Source: Flavobacteriales bacterium (lineage in GTDB: Bacteria > Bacteroidota > Bacteroidia > Flavobacteriales_F > PHOS-HE28). From it: DNA of 64,000 bases. This document shows, one piece after another, positions 37,408 through 46,411 of this stretch (position 1 is the first letter of the stretch; each line of letters starts with the position of its first letter). The stretch is from the NCBI GenBank assembly GCA_016710685.1, contig JADJVC010000006.1:620001-684000 (forward strand), read 5' to 3'. The notes beneath the pieces were generated by a model. That model did no database searches. It saw only the letters and a list, made by a program, of their open reading frames with translations, and was not told where the DNA came from. The translations under genes were made by a program, and so were the position numbers.

Positions 37408-37798
37408 TTGGGCAGGGGTTTGGGTTTGCAAGTTGGGGTAGATGGGTGGTAATGCTCGTGCCGCGTTGGCCATCCTTTTCAGGAGTGCTGTTCGCAGATC
37501 AAAGTAGGGAGTCGTGGTTTTCGATGAGGCAACGGATTGGGCCGACAAGAGCATGGCCGGTACAGGTAGACGAAGTTTTTTTGAAAGGGTTGCCTGTTTG
37601 TTGAAACTTTTTTTTGCAAGGTGCGTTTAAGCTTGGTTTACCCTTTTATTGGATGGTTGGCTTGCAACGTTAGCCGAAAATTGGCAGATTGTCAAATCGT
37701 GCTTGAAACAAGAAAGCCCCGGCGGAAACGCCGGGGCTTTTTTGCATTTGTGTTGTTGCTCAGTGTCTACGCCATTCGGCGGAAGACACTGAGGGGAA
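37408..37798. other. Intergenic region between giant genes 2 and 1 (391 bp)
   Basis: It contains the terminator of gene 2 (37713-37743) and, presumably, the gene 1 promoter in the AT-richer part near 37500-37680. CAAAGTAG near 37498 is only a weak partner for TAnnTTTG read on the minus strand. I see no gene. Confidence 0.4.
37713..37743. terminator. Terminator after giant surface-protein gene 2
   Basis: AAAGCCCCGGCG pairs over 12 bp with CGCCGGGGCTTT around GAAA and is followed by more T on the plus strand. The stem is identical to those at 27904 and 41798. Confidence 0.9.
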
Positions 37799-39063
37799 TT
37801 ACCGCACCACGCTCAACCGCTGGACCGTGGTAACGCCGTTCACCGTGATGTGCACCAAGTACACGCCGCTGGTCACTTCGCTTGGCAGTTCCAGCACCGT
37901 GCTGAAGCTATTGCCGCTGTTGCCGTAGTCACGGGCCAGCACCTTCCTGCCGTACATGTCGTACAGGTCAAGCTGGATCTGCTGGTCTACTTCCGCAAGG
38001 TCTTTGAGGGCAAAGTTCACGCGGCCATCCGCCACAGGGTTCGGCCACATCCGCACGTCACCATTGAAGCTGCCGTCCACTTGCGTCAGTTGGCCACCCG
38101 TTCCAGTGAAGGTGTTGTCGATGGTAATGTTGCAGAAAGGCAGGCAGTAATTGCTCTGCATCCCGTTCACCGTGGTCTTCACATCCACGTTGTAAGTGCT
38201 GCCATTGGCCATCGGCGTGCCGGGCCACTTGAGCTGGAGCGTGTATGTACCGCGGGTGATCACCGTGTCTAGAGCGGTCGGTTCTCCGGGGATGTAGATG
38301 TGGAAGGTGTAAGCAGAAGCTCCCAATACCGGTGTTGCATAGATGAAGCTGTAAGACGAGCTACCGAAGGCGCGCGTCTCATTGCAGCTATGGCCGTAAA
38401 GTGTTCCGTTGATGAGCTGCGAACAATGCACTACCGCTGCAGCGCTCATGCCCATTTCGCAGCCCGGACCGTATTGCGCGGAGGCCAATGGCCCGCCTAC
38501 GTTGGTGCGTATGCGTACGAAGTAATGCACGCCAGGCACCAAGGGGTTCACACTGCCGCCCATGTCAATAAAGAGCATGGAGGCGGATGGCTTGATGATG
38601 CTGCGCACATAGCCTGCATCGGGGTCCAGGAACTGGAACTCGTATTGCGTGGCGCCGGGCATCACGTTAGCATAGATCCGGTTGTTGAGCGTGTTGTTGA
38701 ACAATCCGCATTCCGTGGGCTTCAACGTGGCCGGGCCCAATGGCAGGCAGAAGGGATGTCCGCTACCGTAGGCTGGTGTCAACGTCGGGTTGGCCGGGGA
38801 AACACTGCCGCCGCTGAAGCTGTCCCTCAGGATGGTCTGGCCGCCCGTGGTGCGCAGTTCCCAACCGCCGCCGATGATGCCGTCGCCGAAGCTGTCCGTC
38901 AACTTCAACGTGTAGCAGTCGCCATTGGCATTGCTCAGGCAAACCAGTTGGTTCACTTGCTGGTTGTTGCCCACTGGGCTACCGCTGGCCACTGTGGCGT
39001 TGGCAGCATCTTTGATCTCCCAGCTGATCTGGCTTGCGTTGGCATCGGTGTTGATGCGCACCA
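37799..39063. repeat. 1.26-kb duplicated module, copy 2
   Basis: Partner of 27993-29257, with no insertion or deletion between them. Similarity stops sharply near 39063, inside the coding region, where the upstream domains differ. Confidence 0.9.
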
Positions 39064-39094
39064 CCAATGCATTGCCACTTTCACTTACCGACAC
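37799..39094 (-). CDS. Giant T9SS gene 2, segment 3: shared module and sorting domain
   Basis: This carries the 420-residue module and sorting domain seen in giant gene 1 (M-W-P-N-P-V-A-D-G-R-V-N ... RKVLARDYG). The true frame joins upstream at G2 39155-39156: one more C on the coding strand gives D-P-G-T-Y-T-Y-T-V-T-A-I-A-P-C, matching a repeat found just upstream in the same protein. Together with 39133-39924 and 39921-41486 it forms one gene (37799-41486) of about 1229 residues. Confidence 0.82.
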   Translation of the reverse strand: MSVSESGNALVVRINTDANASQISWEIKDAANATVASGSPVGNNQQVNQLVCLSNANGDCYTLKLTDSFGDGIIGGGWELRTTGGQTILRDSFSGGSVSPANPTLTPAYGSGHPFCLPLGPATLKPTECGLFNNTLNNRIYANVMPGATQYEFQFLDPDAGYVRSIIKPSASMLFIDMGGSVNPLVPGVHYFVRIRTNVGGPLASAQYGPGCEMGMSAAAVVHCSQLINGTLYGHSCNETRAFGSSSYSFIYATPVLGASAYTFHIYIPGEPTALDTVITRGTYTLQLKWPGTPMANGSTYNVDVKTTVNGMQSNYCLPFCNITIDNTFTGTGGQLTQVDGSFNGDVRMWPNPVADGRVNFALKDLAEVDQQIQLDLYDMYGRKVLARDYGNSGNSFSTVLELPSEVTSGVYLVHITVNGVTTVQRLSVVR

Positions 39095-39132
39095 ATTAGC
39101 TGTTGCAATGCCCGTGCATGGCGCAATGGCTG

Positions 39133-39924
39133 TTACCGTGTATGTGTACGTGCCGGATCCATGGTGGAAGGGGCGTAAGTGTCACCCGATACCGTGCTGG
39201 GGCCGCTCCATGCACCACCGGTCTGGGGACTGCCCCCGAGCAGGGTGAACATGCTGAAGGGCGCAGCTCCGTCGCAGACAATAATGGAACCATTCGTGCC
39301 AGCATGCGGGGGCGCCTGTTCACTGACCACTACTTGCGCTGTCGCATTCACCGCGCAGGGTGCAACGGCAGTAACAGTGTAGGTATAGGTTCCAGCGCCG
39401 GCCAATGCAGGGCTCCAACTTCCGCCACCGCTCGGCGTGCCCACCAGGGCGGCAAACAGTTGCGGGGCGGTGACCGTGCTTCCTGCGCAAACGGTAAGCG
39501 TACCGTTGTTCCCTGCGTTAGGCTGTGCTTGTTCGCTGACCACCACTTGCGCAGAGGATCCGCCACCATTCGGCGTGCCGACAAGGGCAGCAAACAGATC
39601 CGGGGCGGTAACCGTGCTTCCTTCGCAAATGGTAAGCGTGCCATTGTTTCCCGCGTTCGGCGGTGCAACTGTATTCACCGCTACTTGGGCCGTGGAGGTG
39701 CAGCCACCCGCGGTCACGGTCACCTTATAGGTCGTGTTCACGCCCACGGCCACATTGGTCGGATTTTGTACGCTGCTGGTGAATCCGGGAGGAACGGAGG
39801 TCCAGCTGAAACCCGGTTGCGGGGTGCCGCTCACGTCAAAGTTATCCAACGCCCAGTAGTAATCATACGTGGCCAGGTATAGAAAGCGGACCTGCACGGT
39901 GGCTTGTCCGAGATAGGCGTTCAT
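39133..39924 (-). CDS. Giant T9SS gene 2, segment 2: Ig-like and repeated cell-surface domains
   Basis: The same frame extends upstream to about 40080, giving D-F-Y-H-Y-Y-R-N-Y-D-G-A-E-S and Y-Y-W-A-L-D-N-F-D-V, a jelly-roll domain like that of giant gene 1. An Ig-like domain follows, then repeats of NAGNNGTLT(I/V)C ... LFAALVGTP(N/S)GGGS. One repeat (around 39550) is short by about 25 residues compared with its neighbour, which includes W-S-P-A-L-A-G-A-G-T-Y-T-Y-T-V-T. That may be a real or assembly-made repeat contraction. Confidence 0.75.
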   Translation of the reverse strand: MNAYLGQATVQVRFLYLATYDYYWALDNFDVSGTPQPGFSWTSVPPGFTSSVQNPTNVAVGVNTTYKVTVTAGGCTSTAQVAVNTVAPPNAGNNGTLTICEGSTVTAPDLFAALVGTPNGGGSSAQVVVSEQAQPNAGNNGTLTVCAGSTVTAPQLFAALVGTPSGGGSWSPALAGAGTYTYTVTAVAPCAVNATAQVVVSEQAPPHAGTNGSIIVCDGAAPFSMFTLLGGSPQTGGAWSGPSTVSGDTYAPSTMDPARTHTR

Positions 39925-41486
39925 GGAGATGGTCGCCGGTGCAAAAGCGATAGCTGTGCCCGTTGCGCCCGTGTAACTCTGTACCGTGGTCCATGTACTT
40001 CCGTTGGTGGATACTTGAACGTTCCCGCTTTCCGCTCCATCGTAGTTTCTGTAATAGTGGTAAAAGTCAATGACGCCGCAGTCATGCCGACCAAGCTGAA
40101 CACAGGGCTGGTCAATGAAGCGTTTGTAGTGCCTCTCGAACCTTGTGCATCGCTATTGGACATGTAGAAGCGGCTGTTGTCGTTGCTGTGAAAGGTGGTG
40201 GTACTATAGGTGTAGCCGTCTGAACGAAGTGTCCAATCGGCGTTGGCCGTCGTCCCTCCCGTGCTGCTGTTTACCTTATTCCATCCGGCGGGAGTGGATG
40301 TCCCGTTGAAGTTCTGGCTGATGACTGATTCAGTGAACGTGCTGTTGCCACTGCTGAAGAGGTTCACTGTGCTTCCGGCGCACACGGTGGCCACGCTCGA
40401 CGTGGCCGTCACTCCGGTCGGTGCTGCCGAGGTCCGGCTGTCCGAAGCATTGTCGTTGCCCGGGTCGGTATCTCCCGACATGTTCGTGGAGAGAGCGAAG
40501 TTGTAAACGCCACCGGCGCTCATGTCCAGGTTGGCGCTCATGGGCACGTTCACAGTGTTCCCGGCGGCCAAGGTCCCGGTGTTGATCGTCCCGCTAAGCA
40601 ACGCTGTTGCTGCGCCCGTAACGTTGGCGGAAACGGTAACCGGTGAAGTGGTGAAGTTCAACGAGGTGTTGCCGAAATTCTTGATGGTGACAGATACCGG
40701 TTCGGCATTGGTAAAGCAGGCAGCAGCAGTCGGTAAAACAAGAGCCGTCGGACCAATGTCCTTGGGCGGCAACCACGTGTAGGTGAGGCCCGAAGCGGGC
40801 ATGATCGTGTTCTTTGAAGTTACCGTGGATGAATTGGAGCTACCAGCCGTAGTCGCGCTCCAGTTTGTAGTGGAGGCGCGGTTGTTGAAGTCCGAGTTGC
40901 TGGAACCGCGCAACCCGACTTGTGAGGTATAACTAGTGCTGTTCGTGGCCGTGCATGAGCCGTAAATGATGTTGATCGATCCCGTGGTCTGGTTCAGGCG
41001 GATCTGCCAATTCAAGGCATCACCATTCCTCCGTCGGGCATTGATCCATTGGATGATGACCTCGCCCCCGCTTTGTGTGGCCACGAGAGAGGATGAAGTT
41101 CCATCATCCAGATCTATGCCGAATGCGGAGATCGCGCCCGCGTAACCCGTGGTGGAACTGATCGGGGTATATGAAGTGGTCGACGAAGTGGTCGTCCCAA
41201 AAGTGACGTAACCGTTGGAGTTCACCTTCACATAGTTGTAGGCCGTCCCGTTGAAGGTGAAGGTGCCACTGGGGATGTTGTAGGTGGCCACGTTGTCATC
41301 CCATCCACTGCTAAAGACCGTGGCCCCTGTAATGGCGGCGTATGTGCCATTGGATTGGGAGAAAGCGTAGTCGGCCACCTGTGCGCTTGCCCATGCGGAC
41401 ATGCACAGGAACGCAACGACCAGCAAGCTCGCCTTCACGGGGTTGCCCTTTGGTGAGGGCTGGAAATGGAGTCTTTCTCTTTTCAT
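39921..41486 (-). CDS. Giant T9SS gene 2, segment 1: signal peptide and N-terminal domains
   Basis: Start ATG 41486 (M-K-R-E-R-L-H-F). A signal peptide ends at about residue 36 (M-S-A-W-A-S-A-Q). The next 190 residues begin V-A-D-Y-A-F-S-Q-S-N-G-T-Y and form a lectin-like beta domain common in surface proteins of this phylum. A CARDB domain follows (P-V-S-V-T-I-K-N-F-G-N ... DTDPGNDN), then the start of a jelly-roll domain (S-Q-N-F-N-G-T-S-T-P-A-G-W). The frame breaks at about 40074-40080, where one lost base separates G-M-T-A-A from V-I-D-F-Y-H-Y-Y. Confidence 0.78.
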   Translation of the reverse strand: MKRERLHFQPSPKGNPVKASLLVVAFLCMSAWASAQVADYAFSQSNGTYAAITGATVFSSGWDDNVATYNIPSGTFTFNGTAYNYVKVNSNGYVTFGTTTSSTTSYTPISSTTGYAGAISAFGIDLDDGTSSSLVATQSGGEVIIQWINARRRNGDALNWQIRLNQTTGSINIIYGSCTATNSTSYTSQVGLRGSSNSDFNNRASTTNWSATTAGSSNSSTVTSKNTIMPASGLTYTWLPPKDIGPTALVLPTAAACFTNAEPVSVTIKNFGNTSLNFTTSPVTVSANVTGAATALLSGTINTGTLAAGNTVNVPMSANLDMSAGGVYNFALSTNMSGDTDPGNDNASDSRTSAAPTGVTATSSVATVCAGSTVNLFSSGNSTFTESVISQNFNGTSTPAGWNKVNSSTGGTTANADWTLRSDGYTYSTTTFHSNDNSRFYMSNSDAQGSRGTTNASLTSPVFSLVGMTAASLTFTTITETTMERKAGTFKYPPTEVHGPRYRVTRAQRAQLSLLHRRPSP

Positions 41487-41797
41487 GTTACAGGTTGAGT
41501 TTTAGCTTGACCATTGGAAAGTTGGAGTGCCGTCGTACCGTTTGGTGGAGCGTTTGGAGAGGTTCGTTGTGGAAAAAGCAAATTTGGTCGGACCTTCTTC
41601 CTTTTCAGATTTCGCTGAGTTCGCCATTTTCCTCGACAAAAACACGTTTTCGTTCGACGAATACAAGATAGGGAAAACGATAGGTCGTTTGTCAATACCT
41701 GAATGCAGATATTTTTATATGTGAATTAGGTCAAATACGCACCAGTAGTTAGTCATATCACTGTTTCTATTATTGTTCTTCGAGTTATCGAAGACAC
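41487..41797. other. AT-rich intergenic region upstream of giant gene 2 (311 bp)
   Basis: Base composition shifts to clearly lower GC than the genes on either side, as expected for a promoter and leader region. CAAAAACA near 41638 gives TGTTTTTG on the minus strand, one base from TAnnTTTG. No ORF with protein-like composition or RNA gene is visible. Confidence 0.4.
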
Positions 41798-41825
41798 AAA
41801 GCCCCGGCGCTTCCGCCGGGGCTTT
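41798..41825. terminator. Terminator after giant surface-protein gene 3
   Basis: AAAGCCCCGGCG pairs over 12 bp with CGCCGGGGCTTT around CTTC. It is the third copy of this stem. Confidence 0.9.
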
Positions 41826-41882
41826 GTCTTTCAATTCCTCCCACGTTCCTCTCTAAATCGAGGGACCCGGGTCAGAAGGTCA

Positions 41883-44800
41883 TTATTCGTTCGCCACCAG
41901 CACGCGGCTTTCGAAGGTCTTGTTCCCGGCGGTGATGCGCAGCATGTACACCCCGTAGCGATGCTGCCCAGGTCGAGTACCGTGCCCAAACTGCCGTTCG
42001 CCATGGCCAAGGTTGCCGCATAGGCCTGTCGGCCAGTGGCATCGTAAAGCACCACTTCCGCATTTTTCGCATCCTCGTCTGCACCGGTAAGGCTGATGCT
42101 GAGGCGGTCACCGTTGTTCGGGTTGGGCCATACCTGGAATGCACCTTGTGAAGCAACGTTGCTTCCTGCGCCTTGCTGTTGTTGCTGTGGCTGGGCTGCT
42201 GTGGAGAGACGGCATGCGGGGCCGAAGGGCTGGTAATGGCCGTTCACCTTGGCGCGCACGCGCACGTTGACGTTGATGCCATGGGGGATGTTCGCCAACG
42301 GCGCTGGCCCGAGCATGGGGTTGGTGCGGACGAAGGCCCATTCGTTGTTGCCGTGCGGATCGAATACCCAGAACTGGTACTGACTGGCACCGGCGACGGT
42401 GTTGCCTTGGATGAAGTTGTACCCGGTGGCCATCTCCAGGTCACACGAGGAGGGCAGGAGTTCAGCGGTACCCGTGGGCAGGCAGAACTTGCGGCCCAGA
42501 TAGCTCTCGTCGGTAAATTCACCATTGGCGTCAATGATGCGGTTGCTGCTTCCATCGCGCAGTACGTAACCGCCATTGGCGATACCGTCGCCGTTTGCGT
42601 CGAACACGCGCAACTTATAGCAACCGTTGCCCACGCACATTGTTTCGGTTACCGTAGTGCCTGCGAGTCCATCGGCATACGGCCCACCGGATCCTATTAC
42701 CGTGGCCTCATTGGCGGTGCGGATCTCCCAAGTTGTCTGCGAGCCGAAGTTGTCCAGCGCGATTGTGAGCACCAATTTTTCTTCGTTGCACGGATTTACC
42801 GGGATGCCGGTGCAGGTGCAATTGGCATCGATCACATCGTTCTCGGTGTTCGCATTGCCATCATCACAGGTAGTTCCAGGTTCGGGTCCGTTGGCGCAAA
42901 GGTCTTCTGCGTCGCAGGTACCGTCCCCATCCGCATCGGCGAAGGTGCCGGCGCATTGGCAGTTGGCATCGTACACATCACCAGTTGTGCAGGCGTCGTT
43001 GTCGTTGCAAGCGGTGCCGGGGACGGCAGGTCCGCCGGGCACGCCTTCACAGTCGGTTCCAAGCAAGGTGCCATTGCATTGGCAATTGCTGCCGATCACG
43101 TCGTTGATGGTGGAGCTGTTGCCGTCATCGCAGCTCGTTCCAGGCTCAGGGCCGTTGGCGCAGAGGTCGTCGGCATCGCAAGTGCCATCGCCATCCGCAT
43201 CCGCGAACGTGCCAGCGCATTGACAATTGGCATCGTAGACGTCACCGGTTGTGCAAGCGTCGTTGTCGTTGCAAGTGGTGCCGGGCACGGCAGGTCCGCC
43301 GGGCACGCCTTCGCAGTCGGTTCCAAGCAAGGTGCCTGTGCATTGGCAGTTGGCACCGATGATATCATTGATGGTGGCGCTGTTACCGTCATCACAGCTG
43401 GTTCCCGGCTCAGGTCCGTTGGAGCAGAGGTCATCGGCGTCGCAGGTGCCATCACCATCCGCATCCAGAAAGATGTGTGTTACACCGTTCTGCGCGTCGC
43501 AAGCATCCAACGTGCAGGGGTCGCTGTCATCCACCAGCACCGGTGTACCGGTGCAGTTGCAGTTGGCATCGATCACATCGCCAATGGTGCAGGCGGTGCC
43601 GTCGTCACAAGCGGTTCCGGGCTCTGGGCCGTTGGGGCACAGGTCGAAGAAGTTGCAGGTGCCGTCGTTGTCGTCGTCATTGCACTGGATCTGGTAGCTG
43701 GTGCCGCAGGGGGCGCCGGTAAACAAAATGTAGTACGTGCCTGCAGGCCTTACAGCGCTGGTGAACGTGGTGCTTGCCGGTGAGCTACCGCCGCCAACGG
43801 CTACGGTGGAGCTTTCCAAGAAACTTCCATTTACGTTGTACATATTGAGCGGCATACTCCCCGCATCACCGGGCCTTTCTGCCAAGATGTCCATGGCGAT
43901 AGCACCCTGAGCAGGTAAAACGATCTTGAAATAGTCTCCGTTGTCGTCGTAGTAGAAATTGATACGACCGTCTACGGCATGTTGGTCCAGGTCGATCACT
44001 TGTGCGCTGGCTGTCCCATTATTGGGTTCCATGTCATCCCCGAATTCCGGAGACGACACATCGTAGCTGAATTGGTAGGAAGCCCCGCAAGCATCGCTTT
44101 GTATGTGCAGGTAGTACAACTGCTCGTTGCCTTTGCATGGCGTTGTAGCGAGGCCATTGGCTGGAGCACTGTTCGCGCCTACAGGTACACGCCATGTTTG
44201 CAGGTAACTGCCATTTATGTTGTACAGGTTCATCGTGAGGCTGTCCGTGATGCTTGCTGAAGGATGTTCGGCCTTGGTATGGATGTTCAATACCCCATCA
44301 TCGTTCAGCAGGAGCCGGTAGTAGTCGGCGTTGTCGTCGTAGTAGAAATTGATGCGGCCTTCATGGGGCACGTTCACAGCGACCGTATCCGCCGGACCAA
44401 AGGAATCGTTGCCATCACCGCCTTCAGCATCATCGGCATAGAGCGGTGGTGACACATCGTAGCTGAAGCGGTAGGATACCCCGCAGGCGTCGCTTTGGAT
44501 CAGCAGGTAGTACAACTGCTCATTGCCCCGGCATTCAATGGTGGCCAAGCCGTTGGCGGCAACGCTGCTTGCACCCACGGGCACACGCCATGTCTTGAGG
44601 TAGCTGCCATTGATGTTGTACAGGTTCAACGTCAGGCTGTCGGTGGTGCTCGCTGAAGGATGTTCGGCCTTGGTATGGATGTTCAACACGCCGTCATCAT
44701 TCAGCACCAGCCGGTAGTAGTCCGCGTTGTCGTCGTAGTAGAAATTGATGCGGCCTTCGTGGGGCAAATTCACTGCGACTGTATCAGAAACACCTTGGCT

Positions 44801-45670
44801 GTCGTTGCCGTTCCCGGTTTCGTCGTCATCCGCATAGAGCGGCGATTCCACGTTGTAGGTGAAGCGGTAGGATGTGCCACACGCATTGCTGCTTATGAGC
44901 AAATAGTAAAGCTGTTCATTGCCGCGGCATTCAATTTCCACCGTTTGACTTTCGGCGGTTCCGTTCGCTCCCACTGGAACATTCCAGCTCTGCAAAAAGG
45001 AGCCGTTTATATTGTACAGGTTCAAATCTGCGGTGGATGCAGTAGGTCCTGCGTTTTCCGCCGACCAGTTGATCAGTAGTTTTCCATCATCAGCCAGCAC
45101 GAGGCGGTAGTAGTCTGAATTATCGCCGTATGCGAAGTTGATGGTGCCGTCGTTGTTGCCGGCGCTTGCGGTATCCGAAGTGCTAAGGGTGCTGTTGGGT
45201 TCCGCATCATCCGCATACACGGGTGCCAGCATTTGGTAACTCAAACTGTACTGCGTGCAGTCGTTGCTGGAAGGGTTTACTAAGGAAATGTAGTAGATGC
45301 CTTCCCCGGCACAAAGCAGTGTATTGCTGCTCGCTACAGGTATTCCGCTGGCACCAGCGGCAAACGTGAATGCGGAAACGAAAGATCCGTTCACATTGTA
45401 GATGTTGGCCGTTACGGGAAGGCCCGTTGCACCGGAAGTGGAAATGGACATGTTCAACTGCATCCTTCCGCGGAAAGGTGTAGTGACCTTGAAGTAATCG
45501 CCCGAATTGTCAGGCACCGTGCAGGGACCCATGGAACCGCTTATCGCGGTGTTGTGGGCCAGTGTGTTGGCTTGACCGGTTGAATTGTTCGGCTCGGTTT
45601 CCGTTTGCGCCGTGCCAGCAAAAGGAAGCGCCAAGAGGAAGGCCAGCATCAGGGGTTTACATCTGCGCAT
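41883..45670 (-). CDS. Large T9SS surface protein 3: pre-peptidase-like repeats and Cys-rich calcium-type repeats
   Basis: Start ATG 45670 (M-R-R-C-K-P-L-M-L-A), the first Met of a signal peptide; the open frame starts at 45790. Restored length 1262 residues. Order: five beta-sandwich (pre-peptidase-like) repeats of about 132 residues, three of them nearly identical (N-F-Y-Y-D-D-N-A-D-Y-Y-R-L); about 300 residues of Cys/Asp-rich repeats with D-A-D-G-D-G-T-C-D and G-P-E-P-G-T-(S/T)-C-D-D-G, like thrombospondin-3 calcium loops; a C-terminal module; a sorting domain. The raw frame runs on to 41831 because G4 (plus-strand C4 41951-41954) is one short. With five G the end is G-V-Y-M-L-R-I-T-A-G-N-K-T and stop 41883. 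Probably a calcium-stabilised adhesin. Confidence 0.85.
42830..43470. repeat. Cys/Asp-rich coding repeats, period about 264 bp
   Basis: The block encoding D-A-D-G-D-G-T-C-D ... G-P-E-P-G-T-C-D-D-G ... N-D-N-D-A-C-T-T-G-D-V-Y is repeated roughly every 264 bp with high identity, as part of giant gene 3. It has no CRISPR-like unit or spacer structure. Confidence 0.85.
44035..45210. repeat. Three tandem coding repeats of 396 bp (132 codons)
   Basis: Matching points such as GGATGTTCGGCCTTGGTATG at about 44262 and 44658 are 396 bp apart. Two of the units are nearly identical and the outer ones are more diverged. Units correspond to the pre-peptidase-like domains of giant gene 3. Confidence 0.85.
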
Positions 45671-45869
45671 TGTGTTGGGGGTTTTTGGGTGTGAAAACAA
45701 AAGGACTGTTTCTACTTGCCAAGCGCAATCCCACATTCGGGGGATGAATGCCGATATGGAATTGATGAACATGTGGTTTGTGAGGCTCAATGGCAGTTGG
45801 AAAAACCTTCGGTGATATGCTCATAGAGAAATGATATGGCTTCTTTTTCATGCGGAAATTGCAAGTGGC
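45671..45869. other. Intergenic region between giant gene 3 and the LuxR-type gene (199 bp)
   Basis: No gene is seen. ACAAAAGGA near 45701 reads TCCTTTTG on the minus strand, one mismatch from a -7 element for giant gene 3, but no -33 element fits well. Confidence 0.35.
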
Positions 45870-46307
45870 TCAGGCCGCCACTAAACCTTCATTGATCGCC
45901 TTCGCCACGGCGGCAGTGCTGTTGTGTACCTGCATCTTTTGATAGATCACCTTCATGTGGCTGCGCACGGTCTCGAAGCTTATCTGCAGCTCCGCAGCGA
46001 TCATCTTGTAGCTCAGGCCGTCCACCAAGGCGCGCAGCACGTCCAGCTCGCGCGGACTGAGCCGATGATCTTTGGCTTTTGCGCATTCCGGGCGCAACTG
46101 CACAGTGACGCGGCGGGCATGAATTGATGGTCGGCGTCCGTTCCGCAGATCCTCCACGGTGCGCATCAACTCGGTTTCATTTTCGCCATGAAGAATGTAT
46201 CCGACGGTGCCGGCGTTCAACCGGTCGTCCGTGAGTTCTTCATCTCCTAGAACGGCAACGACCACAAGCATGCGTTGTGCGTTACCTGGATTTGTGGAAT
46301 GGTCCAT
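45870..46307 (-). CDS. LuxR/NarL-type regulator with a half receiver domain
   Basis: 145 residues. The C-terminal part (about 80-145) is a full LuxR-type helix-turn-helix: L-S-P-R-E-L-D-V-L-R-A-L, G-L-S-Y-K-M-I-A-A-E-L, F-E-T-V-R-S-H-M-K-V-I-Y-Q-K-M. The N-terminal part aligns only with the last half of a receiver (M-L-V-V-V-A-V-L-G-D, A-G-T-V-G-Y-I-L), so the phospho-acceptor Asp and acidic pocket are missing, and the conserved Lys of the G-Y-x-L-K motif is His. No upstream frame supplies the missing half. It probably acts without phosphorylation. A 31-bp motif upstream is shared with the neighbouring secreted-protein operon. Confidence 0.82.
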   Translation of the reverse strand: MDHSTNPGNAQRMLVVVAVLGDEELTDDRLNAGTVGYILHGENETELMRTVEDLRNGRRPSIHARRVTVQLRPECAKAKDHRLSPRELDVLRALVDGLSYKMIAAELQISFETVRSHMKVIYQKMQVHNSTAAVAKAINEGLVAA

Positions 46308-46326
46308 AACAGTGGGCTTTCCTTTT

Positions 46327-46357
46327 CATCGGAGAGCACTGCCGGATGTGAACGATC
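46327..46357 (-). promoter_or_regulatory. 31-bp upstream motif, copy next to the LuxR-type gene
   Basis: 27 of 31 bases match 49281-49311; the last 16 are the same (CCGGATGTGAACGATC on the plus strand). It lies 20-50 bp before the ATG, in the same orientation as the other copy. Confidence 0.55.
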
Positions 46358-46390
46358 CCGACCGATCTTTTTAGGGACCGGTCGGGATCG
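46353..46390. repeat. Perfect 12-bp inverted repeat upstream of the LuxR-type gene
   Basis: CGATCCCGACCG (46353-46364) pairs with CGGTCGGGATCG (46379-46390) around 14 bp containing T5. It overlaps the end of the 31-bp motif. It may be a terminator for the operon ending at 46412 or a binding site. Confidence 0.6.
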
Positions 46391-46411
46391 AACGTACAGC
46401 TCTAACACGCG

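Noticed and set aside
42830..43470. Regular repeats resembling a CRISPR array
   Set aside because: Units are about 264 bp, coding and in frame, with no short repeat-spacer alternation and no cas genes nearby.
42173..43783. 536-codon plus-strand open frame
   Set aside because: Shadow of the repeat region of giant gene 3; the opposite frame has signal peptide, repeats and sorting domain.
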